Source of the DNA: Diphasiastrum complanatum
Lineage: Eukaryota; Streptophyta; Lycopodiopsida; Lycopodiales; Lycopodiaceae
DNA: 64,000 nt
Direction of reading: 5' to 3'
Assembly: GCA_029204225.1 (NCBI GenBank)
Contig: CM055094.1
Span: 17,274,402 to 17,338,401 of the forward strand
Shown: positions 55,805 to 64,000 of the stretch, one piece after another
Position numbering within the stretch: the stretch's first letter is position 1
How the letters are laid out: the number at the start of each line of letters is the position of its first letter
Position numbers and translations under genes: made by a program
Notes under the pieces: generated by a model
Databases searched by the model: none
What the model was told of the DNA's origin: nothing
Seen by the model: only the letters and a program-made list of their open reading frames with translations

Positions 55805-56321
55805 GGTGTGAAGAACAAAGGCACACAAGGCTTTTGATTCCTAAAGGAGCTTTCTACCGTGCTATGAGGGATGTGACATAGGACCTCACCACTCATCTAT
55901 TGTTTAATATGAGGCGGATTATCAGTGGCGGAATATCAGTGCATTGGAAGCCCTTTATACTACCTATGGGGACTTCCAATCAAAGTTATTTGAGGACTCG
56001 ATGCTTTGCTCTACGCATGGCAAGAGGGTAACTCTGATACCCAAGGCCATGCAGCTTGTGATGAGACTTTACAACATGTACGACCAAGTATTCAAGTTTG
56101 GATTCACTAGAAGGTCAGTGTCTATGGAGAGGGAACTGGTTCCACCGAGAAAAAAGAGAAAGCAATCACAATCGAAGAGGGGAAAGAGAGATGTGAGGTC
56201 ATCTACCCGTTCAATCTGTCCTCCTCTCATCAGTAAGGATGTTGTCGGCATATCTACCACTGTAGCCAATATAGATAGCCCTCCATCCACCCCAAATTGT
56301 GTTAGCCTAAGTCCTCTTTGA
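55805..56321 (+). pseudogene. Degenerate histone H3-fold gene, CENH3-like
   Basis: The first frame reads RLLIPKGAFYRAMRDVT from about 55828, then a TAG at 55879-55881, then DLTTHLLFN. After a one-base frame change (about 55905-55925) it continues WRNISALEALY and LFEDSMLCSTHGKRVTLIPK, AMQLVMRLYNMY. This follows the H3 core order: alpha-N/alpha-1, alpha-2 with LFEDxxLC, and the HxKRVTxxPKxxQLxxR end. LLIP in place of LLIRKLPF and FEDSMLC in place of FEDTNLC resemble centromeric H3 more than canonical H3. The C-terminal part (PPRKKRKQSQSKRGKR onward) is not a normal histone end. The N-terminal tail was not found. A stop and a frameshift make it a pseudogene unless introns were missed. Confidence 0.7.
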
Positions 56322-57589
56322 ATAGTTGGGAAATCTCAATTCTATTGTAGAAAAGATTGTTGCTAAAGAAGAATCAGCTTCAAGTGTTGGCACATTTTAT
56401 AGAAAATTATGTATTAGACTCCCTATTGATTCTAATGAGACATTTTTGGATTCAGAAAGATATATTGTATTGCTGAATATATAGCAAAAAAGATAGATGA
56501 TCTTAGAGGATAGTTTCTATTATGTACAGATGAGATCGATTATAAAAACAATTCGATGAGGGATTCCTCATCATAGAGAATACCGATCCGCTCACCTTCA
56601 AGTTGATGGAAATGTAACGATATATTTATAGAAGTAATGATTTGTTGATAGCCTAAGGCTCATTTATAGAAAGAAATCATCACATGATGCACAGAAGACA
56701 CAATAAATAATTATAAAAAAGTAGACACAAAATGGCCTATTATTGAATACCACATATTGTATTTTGATTGTACATTCTCAAAAATATATAACACTATATA
56801 TTAGAGACAATCCTGAAGTCATTTGAGACATTGTTTTCTTTTACTTTTTGAAAGCTTGTCATTCAAAGTTATGAAAATTGTATCCTTGTAGAGTTTTTGG
56901 CCTAAATATACACATCAAAATGTTACAAGAAAATTTATGAGAGCTTAGAGTAAGAAAATGAAATTAAGTAGATGCAAGCAACCTATGAAGCAATTGCAGT
57001 GCAATTTTTGAATAAACATTATATCGTAGTGTTGGTGTTCATGATCTATTGCTTGTTTGTCATTCCAAATTTTATGCGATTTCAATCATTTCTATGCTTG
57101 TATTTAAATCCTTACATTATAGACAATTCTCTTGTCTTGGTCTTACTTGTACATCAACGCAACTTGTCAAGCCATATCCAGACAAAAAAACAAAATAGAA
57201 AAAAATGTTGAAATAACTCTGGACAAAGAAACTCATTAGAAGAGTGTATTAAGATTGAAGAAAAAATGCACATATATGTATCAATCTCTCATTGACTCAA
57301 AGGCAAAAGCTTTCAAGAATATTATCTTGCAACAATGTAAGCTCTAATCGAATCTAATTCAATATTCAATTCTCTTCCACCTCAATTGTTGTAATAATAG
57401 CATCATTTTGCTTCACTTGGATTTCTATTTGATCTTGATGATTCAATGTAAAAATTTGATCTAATGCTTTCCTTTTATTGTTAACTCTAGACCATATTAT
57501 ATAATAAAATGCTAATAACATGTCATCCATTAAATCACTAGAAATGAATATTGTCGCTATTTAAAAGACAAAAACTAGTGCAATCTATT
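56322..57589. other. AT-rich spacer, no gene recognised
   Basis: Short open frames only; none carries a recognisable motif on either strand. Confidence 0.5.
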
Positions 57590-58255
57590 GTACGATGCCT
57601 CTTGTATGAACATATTTCATGTCATTAATGACTCATATATGATTCTAAATCATTTAGAAAGCAAGTGGTTGATTCATCAAATGTATGTTCTTGAATCTTG
57701 TAAGAGCATGAATGAGTTTGTCACTCATAATGTGAAAAACCATGTATTTTTAGTATTTTGAGGCAATTTGTAAACTTCTCATGAGATTAGGTGAATCATC
57801 CACAAAGGACACTTACATACTTGAGCAAGTATGTAGCCTCAATAAGATCAAGATAGCTTTTGATTTCAAGATTAGATCTATCATGCAAAAAGTTCATAGT
57901 TTATGGACTAGTCGAGCTAGTATGCAAAATCTTGGTAATCAACTTTTTTGCCTATCTCGTGATCTTGATCTTCATGGTCATTATGAGGCATGAAGGCCTC
58001 AAATTTCCATCATGGTGCAGCTACTTCAAAGGGAGAGGAGCTTTCAATTCAAGGTCTTCTTCAAGCATGAAGGAATCGAAGGAAAAGATGCAAATATGGT
58101 GGAATGATCAAGGAAGGTGGTCTTGGATTTCCATCAAGGAAATCATCTCATGCCAATGGTGATTTGGCTACAACCAAATATCCTTTGGCTAGTTCTCACA
58201 CCAAAGGATCTACTCAAAAAGCTCTATGTTAAATTAGAATAAATATTTTGAGGAG
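57590..58255 (+). pseudogene. 3-prime internal region of a Copia family, non-pol sequence conserved with 61975-62500
   Basis: Translated pieces: IFHVINDSYMILNHLESKWL, IHQMYVLESCKSMNEF, then in another frame YILEQVCSLNKIKIAFDFKI and LWTSRASMQNLGNQLF. The same order is seen on the minus strand at 62460-62050. A polypurine tract (TTTTGAGGAG) leads into the LTR at 58256. It does not look like RT or RNase H; function unknown. Confidence 0.6.
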
Positions 58256-58990
58256 TGTGAAAATTTGTAAAAGTTATCTATGTTGAGTTAGGGGGTATGT
58301 TGACTTTTTTATGTCCATCCACATGTTAGTAGGTGATTAGGCCAATTATGGCATTAGAGGTAACTCGAGCAAGTACACATGCTAGATGATGATTAGGCCA
58401 CATTCAAGAGTAAGTTAGGAACTTGACACATGGCATGATGGTAGAGGGCTAGTCACACCTTCCCATGTGTTGTATTGAGATCATGTGACCAATCACAAGT
58501 AAGAGATCCATGAAATTGGTCAAATCAAGTTTGAGGGCCTGTATGTCACCAAGCCAATCAAATTAGGCAGAAAAGAAGGGGTCCAATCATGTTTCACTCC
58601 TCTCTACCTTGAGTTGCTACTTATATGAGTGATAGATCAATTCTATGCTAGTTTTATGGAGATTATGAGAGTTTCTACATTTTGAGTCTTTTTGGCTTTT
58701 TGTCTCTACCCGAGGATGTGCACTTGATTTCTCTCTCTACCCAAATGCAAGGCTTGTTTATACTTAGTTTTTTCATTACAAGTCTCCCACACATGTGAAT
58801 GTACTTTTGTGAATGATTTATGCATGTTTCATTGTCCTCTTGCCTTAGATTTGTGAGATAGATCTTGGAATTCAATCTATAACTTGATCTTTGTGCGATC
58901 ACCCACATCTTAGGTAGCAAGTACGATCCAATCACAAGCCAACAGGAGTTTGAATTGTACAAAAATATGATCAAAAAGCTACAAAAAGTT
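58256..58990 (+). repeat. 3-prime LTR of that Copia family, right end unclear
   Basis: Starts TGTGAAAATTTG after the polypurine tract. Contains CACACATGTGAATG near 58790 and a CTCTCTACCC motif near 58732. The inverted copy at 61515-61971 shares long blocks (AAGTACACATG, TGTAGAAACTCTCAT-like). The right end merges with an unrelated LTR fragment at 59040. Confidence 0.7.
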
Positions 58991-59039
58991 TTGAATGGCG
59001 AACAACGTTACAATATGTCACAAGTGTAAATACATAAAT

Positions 59040-59681
59040 GGGTCCCGACAGCATACTGCTAGCATCCCGGGATACGACCCTCAGCTAAGTGCCAGATCAA
59101 AAAGATTTGAAGCAGCCTTACAACTGGCACTTTTACCGAACACTAAAACCCAGAAGGTAATCAGAGTCAGTTTGAGAATAATCCCACTTTGTTAATAAAT
59201 CTGAGAAGGTTACATTTCAAGTGTGTGACCAACCCTACTCTCTGGGGTGCTGGCATGCCAAGGCGGGTGTCAGGACAACATTCCAACAAGGGAAGCTCAG
59301 ACTTGGTTGGAGCTTGCCCCGAGTCACAACCCGCATTCCCCCTATAGTTCTGGTGGGATTCACCACCTCCCCTCATACCAAGTGCTCATCCCAAGCTGGT
59401 AAAGCACTCTCTCTCTCTCTAGGATTTTCTCTTTCTAGAATTTATTGATCCCCAGGCTTCTTTTAATCATGCCTAGATCATGTGAGGTGGTTGCACATCG
59501 ATCCAAGCTCTCTGGACTTCGCTAGATCCAATCAAAGTTTGTCAGCCATAGGAACTTGGCACCGACTGGATTCTGGTAACAGTGGTGCCGGGGGCAGCAA
59601 TGGCGCTGCTGGCACTGGGAACAATGTTGGCACTAGTGGCGCTGGGAGTAGAGCTTGCACTTGGAAGCTAGCTTTACAACA
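59040..59681 (-). repeat. Diverged partial LTR of the LARD-type family (45937-51000)
   Basis: Corresponds to the last half of the LTR at 46499-47181 (GGTCCCGACAGCATAC, CATCCCGGGATACGACCC, GAAGGTAATCAGAGTCAGTT) and ends TTTACAACA. Clearly older than the pair at 45937-51000, with many substitutions. Confidence 0.88.
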
Positions 59682-61514
59682 CTGATTCTGGGATCCAATT
59701 TGGCCACCTCTAAGCATGTGAATGGATTTAAATCATTTTCACATTAGTAATCAACTATGTACAAGAGTATGTGACATTTGGCCATCCATAATGGTGCCAC
59801 TTGGCAATAAACTACTAGCTAATTTTTACATATTTTCACATTCGTACTTTTGGTCTTGGAGTCATAACATTCGTGTTTTTGTGGTAGAGGTTGAATGTAA
59901 ATAAGCATTTTGAGTACTTATTTCTCACAGGTACATATCATTTAACTCCTTGCTAATTTGTTTTATAGTTCAACATTTTTTACATGACACGTATGATCAA
60001 GAAAAGCTCATTCACATTGAGTCCTTTAATTCTATGCAAATGTTCAGCAAAATTTTAGGATAAATACAATGTATGCCCAATTTCTTTTTGTAAATTTGGT
60101 TTAAGAAGACAACATGGTATCTCAAAGTGAAGTTGGAGCATGTGAAAAAAATCAATAATGCTACAAATCTTGTACACTTGGACATACTATTTTATGGATC
60201 CTTTTCATTTTATATGATTGAATACAATAAAAGCATGCAAACATTATTGTATGTCAAAAAGCATTAAATGTTCTCTTTTTTCAAGGTGCATAATCTATAT
60301 AAGCTAGACTATATACAAATATAAAACTTGATATATCTATGTTATTATGTTGTCTCAAAGGTCAAGAACATAGTCTCAAACTTGTTGACATCACATTTCT
60401 CAAAGACATGAACAAGGACAAATATACATATTTTATATTCACTTTACTCCCTTACAAAAATATTTCATATTAATAATCGCAATGTAAACTTTCCAAAATA
60501 AAACCGACACTATATGTACCTTGAATATCAAGTTTGATTGCTAACAGTTTCACATACAAGTGACATATCGAATAATAGTGTGACAATAAAATCAATTATG
60601 TAGTTAAATATTGGTGATCTAAATTGTGGGTATCGTTACAACAAATCAATGTAAAAGAGTGTCGTATAACTAATAGATTGTTTTTTTTTCATAGTTTGAT
60701 TGTAATTCAATTCCTTATCACTATTAAAATGGTTCTTTCATCATTCAACAATCTATGTAGTTTATGATAGCTAGTACATCATAGTACATTTTGACTATAC
60801 TTTCTCATTACTTTGTAGTAATAAATGTACTAAGATGTAGAATGGCATAGATACATTCATAAATCTTAGATATAGAATGGCATAGCAATTTAATTGTTAT
60901 TCAATCCCTTATCACTATTAAATATTTTATTGTAATAAACTAGTTCTTTCATTATCATTAGTGATGAGTCATCATTTGATAATCTATGTAGCTATGACAA
61001 CTAGTGCATAGTACCTTTTGACAAATATTAGCTCATGACTTTTTAGGAAAAAATGTAAGCCTTAGATGTAGAACAGCGCATACAAATTAATAAATCTAAT
61101 AATGTAACATGCAATCCTGTAGGTCAAATATACCATCATTCATATAAAAAATTAGAGGCATGAAACATATTTTAGAGAGTTTACATGGTATTCTTTTGTA
61201 ACATGACTAATTCAATGTGCCACCTTATGGTTGTCCAACTATTAAGACCTTAAATGATAGTTCATCACATGTGCAAGGTCAAGAGGGAATTATGCATTGA
61301 TGATGATTTTGCGAACATCTCATATGACAAACATTAAGAAATTATATCGCTACCAAAGCATTCATAATCAACATAGGAGGAGGTTAAAACTTGATTTGTG
61401 GAGTGTTCTATTAGAAAAGCATATACACACAAGTAGTGAAGCAGAAGATACACACACCACTATACATAGAATTTTTTGAACTTAACTCTTCCTTAATTTT
61501 TTGTTAAAATTATA
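59682..61514. other. AT-rich spacer, no gene recognised
   Basis: Repeated short motifs such as TAGATGTAGAATGGCATAG and AATCTATGTAGTTTATGA occur around 60740-61080. No coding signature. Confidence 0.5.
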
Positions 61515-61971
61515 AAGTACATTCACACATGTGGAGACTTGAGATGGAAAAACCTAAGTACAAAACAGCCTTGCTCTTGGGTAGAGAGATAATTCTAGTA
61601 CCAATACTCAGGTAGAGAGAGAAAATAAAAAATGCTCAAAATGTAGAAACTCTCATTAACTCCAAAAATCTTACATATAATTAATCTAAGACACATATAA
61701 GTAGTAACTAGAGGTCAAGGGGAGTGAAACATGATTGGACCTCTTATTTTCCTCCTCTGAATATGATTGGTTGAGTGACTTATGAGCTTTAAAAGTTGAT
61801 TTGACCAATTTGGTGGATTTCTAGCTTTTTGATTGGTCACTAGCTTTCATGCCAACACATAGGGAAGTGTCACACATCCAACCTCATCATGAAAAATGTA
61901 ACAAGCCTAACCTAGCTCGAGCCACATCAAATCCTACTTTTGGCCTAATTATGAATTTACATGTGTACTTG
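61515..61971 (-). repeat. Truncated LTR, inverted relative to 58256-58990
   Basis: Shares blocks with the plus-strand LTR but lacks about 120 bases of its start and the end segment. No polypurine tract precedes it, so a deletion joined the internal region straight to the LTR. Confidence 0.7.
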
Positions 61972-61974
61972 TCC

Positions 61975-63780
61975 ATTTTGCCTCTAAAGTCGATGATCTT
62001 GGGCTTGAAAGTTCCACTTCCTTAAAAATAACTGCACCATATCTGAGGCCTCCATGCCTCATGATGACCATGAAGAACAAGATCACGAGATAGGAAAAAA
62101 GGTTGATTGCCAAGATTTTGCACTCTAGCTTGACTAGTCCACATACTAGGAACTTTTTGCATGATAGACCTAATCTTGAAATCAAACACTATCTTGATCT
62201 TATTGAGGCTACATACTTGCTCAAGGATTTAAGTGTCCTTTTTGGATGATTCACTTAATCTCAAGAGAAGTTTACAAATTGCCTCACAAAATGGAAAAAC
62301 AAGATTTTTCACAGTATGAGAGATTACCTCATACTTGCTCTTACAAGATCTAAGAGCATACATTTGATGACACAACCACTTGATTTCAAAATTATTTGGA
62401 AACATATATAAGCCATTAAAGACATGAAATATGTCCATACAAGACACATCATTCAAGACTAGTATTGTCCCACTTGAACTTTGAGATGTAGAAATCTCAA
62501 TAAAGCAAGATAGTACATCAAATAATGGAAGAGAAGAAAAAGTGAATATGTTGGAGTAGATACCACTTGAAAATTGCCCCTCTTTGCCATGAATTGTGAG
62601 CCACATAGACTCGGCCTTGCCTCTTGAAGATTTCCTTGAAACCATGTGTTGAGAAGACTCCTCCTCAAGCCTTGGAAAATTTCCATCATGCACTTGAATT
62701 TTTGGTAGACAAGAGGAATCTACCATCATCCTCTTGATTGAGATAAGATCCTCCTTACTCCTTGCATGCAAAGGAATATTGACAAAGCATATGGATCTAA
62801 AGATCCCCAAAGTATCAACTATTGCAATCTTCCTATCAAGCACCATTGATAAGAGATACTCCAATTGAAGAAGTCACATGAAAAAGCACCATCTTTGCCT
62901 CTACTTGATGAAATAAGGCCATCCATATGAACAAGATGAGAAAACTGATGAGAAATAGAACACCTTGGAAATAGCTCTCCATGGGCTTTTACCAAAGCAC
63001 CATCTTCATGAGCCTACCATCATGGAACATAGGTTGAAGTACTCCAATTGCCTTCTCCTCGAGATAATCCAAGCTCCTCTTGACCACACTTCCACAAGGA
63101 TTAGATTCCAACTTGAAAAGATTCCCACATCTAGTTCCTCTTGCTACCACAACACCATCCCTCTTAACCAAGCAAGCATCTTTTCCAAAATCAACTTGGA
63201 AACCATCATCTAGCACCTTGCCAACACTAATGAGATTCATAGTGAGATTAAACACAAAAGTACATCTTTAAGAATGATAGTGGATTCAGCACCAATTGGT
63301 ATACTACCAATTCCTTCTATCTTGCATTCACCGTCAATAGGCATGAAATAAACTTTCTAAAACCATTATAATGTGCAAAGACTTTCTTGAACTAGGCATA
63401 CAAGAACTAGATCCACTATCTATCCACCATGAATTTTCAACTTCAAAACTAGAAGAAGAGTACAAAGACATCATGAGAGATTCTTCTTCATAACTCCCTT
63501 CTAACTCACCTTAACTCTCTTTAGCAAGATTGGCTTGCTTGAGGAACTCTTTCTTCTTAAAACAATTACAAACAAAATGCCCCTTCTTACCACAAAAGAA
63601 TAAATCTTGTTGGATATGCAACTTGTTGATGTTTGTGATGACTCCTCATCACTCTTCTCCTTTGATTTGTCCTTCTTGAAATGTTGATGATGCTATTTGC
63701 CCCTTCCTCTTGGCCTGTCCTTTGTGAAGTTTGCTTTCACCTCGCTTTCATCCTTCAAGGCAAGTTGATTGATCCTCTGT
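61975..63780 (-). pseudogene. Minus-strand Copia element: gag zinc knuckle, protease, GAG-pre-integrase, then non-pol ORF
   Basis: From the right: a zinc-knuckle remnant FFCGKKGHFVCNC (about 63595-63555), protease WWIDSGSSSCM (about 63428-63396), MPIDGECKIEGIGSI (about 63345-63300) and LISVGKVLDDGFQVDFGKDA (63233-63170), all normal Copia order with frame changes. The integrase core is not visible. A 211-codon open frame (62864-62229) holds FRSICFVNIPLHARSK, which may be an integrase C-terminal relic, and then sequence shared with 57590-58255. No RT. Confidence 0.78.
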
Positions 63781-63789
63781 TTACATATT

Positions 63790-64000
63790 CCAGCCAAATC
63801 TGTGAACACGATTCTTGGTTCTTCTTATTCTTTGTTACTTCTGTTGGTTACGATTCTTTACATTTAAATCTTCTTGTGTAGAACGGTTTCCAGACAGAAG
63901 TATTTCTCAAATTACAACATGTATTCCCAGCTTGTCAGTGGGGAGAAACGAATACGTTCACTCAACTACATGCATTTACAAGCCATGGAACCAATCCTAG
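63790..64000 (+). repeat. Dispersed repeat, partner of 24205-24420, running off the window
   Basis: About 85-90 percent alike to 24205-24420 by eye, with the same 61-codon frame still open. It abuts the Copia gag end at about 63785. Confidence 0.8.

Overview
The window is nuclear DNA from a land plant with a repeat-dense genome. The evidence is stacked Ty1/Copia and Ty3/Gypsy LTR retrotransposons whose primer-binding sites match initiator Met tRNA (TGGTATCAGAGC), GT-AG introns of about 100-420 bp, and one apparently intact four-exon plant-type amino-acid permease gene of the BAT1/GABA-permease group. I cannot name the species. No bacterial, plastid or CRISPR sequence and no tRNA or rRNA gene was seen. 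LAYOUT. 1-1842 (minus): decayed multi-exon gene for a protein I cannot name, running off the left edge; a second damaged copy lies at 21494-22060. 2130-12409: nested Copia elements. A plus-strand element (2130-3497, 6902-7862) was split by a minus-strand one (3498-6901), and an RT-less plus-strand element (9881-12409) was split from its left part by a minus-strand LTR-gag fragment (7870-9880). 12410-16160: a third Copia family, heavily mutated. 16180-17930: Gypsy remnants and an LTR carrying a G-box minisatellite. 19512-21221: a long open Gypsy RT-RNase H frame joined to a Copia gag piece and then to the second copy of the unknown gene. 22138-31030: Gypsy and Copia fragments, a 36-base G run, and a large ORF (28707-30507) standing where reverse transcriptase would be expected. 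31200-34070 (minus): another unrecognised, broken multi-exon gene with a coiled coil. 34521-39243 (minus): a Gypsy integrase region interrupted by a complete 3.29-kb non-autonomous Copia element with a TGAAG target duplication. 39887-45566: a second copy of that family carrying its own nested solo-LTR-like insertion, head-to-head LTRs, and Gypsy gag. 45761-51252: a small Mutator-like terminal-inverted-repeat element (10-bp target duplication) split by a young 5.06-kb LTR element that has no pol gene. 52420-55440 (minus): the permease gene. 55805-56321 (plus): a degenerate histone H3-fold gene that looks centromeric (CENH3-like). 57590-63780: two inverted copies of another Copia family with an unusual 3-prime region. 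63790-64000: a dispersed repeat, also at 24205-24420, running off the right edge. HOW IT FITS TOGETHER. Only the permease looks like a working host gene. Most of the rest is an insertion and decay record. Four things do not fit routine annotation: the two unnamed gene families, the non-pol sequences that several Copia families keep between the integrase tail and the 3-prime LTR, and the CENH3-like relic beside the permease promoter. All family names rest on motifs read by eye; no database search was possible.
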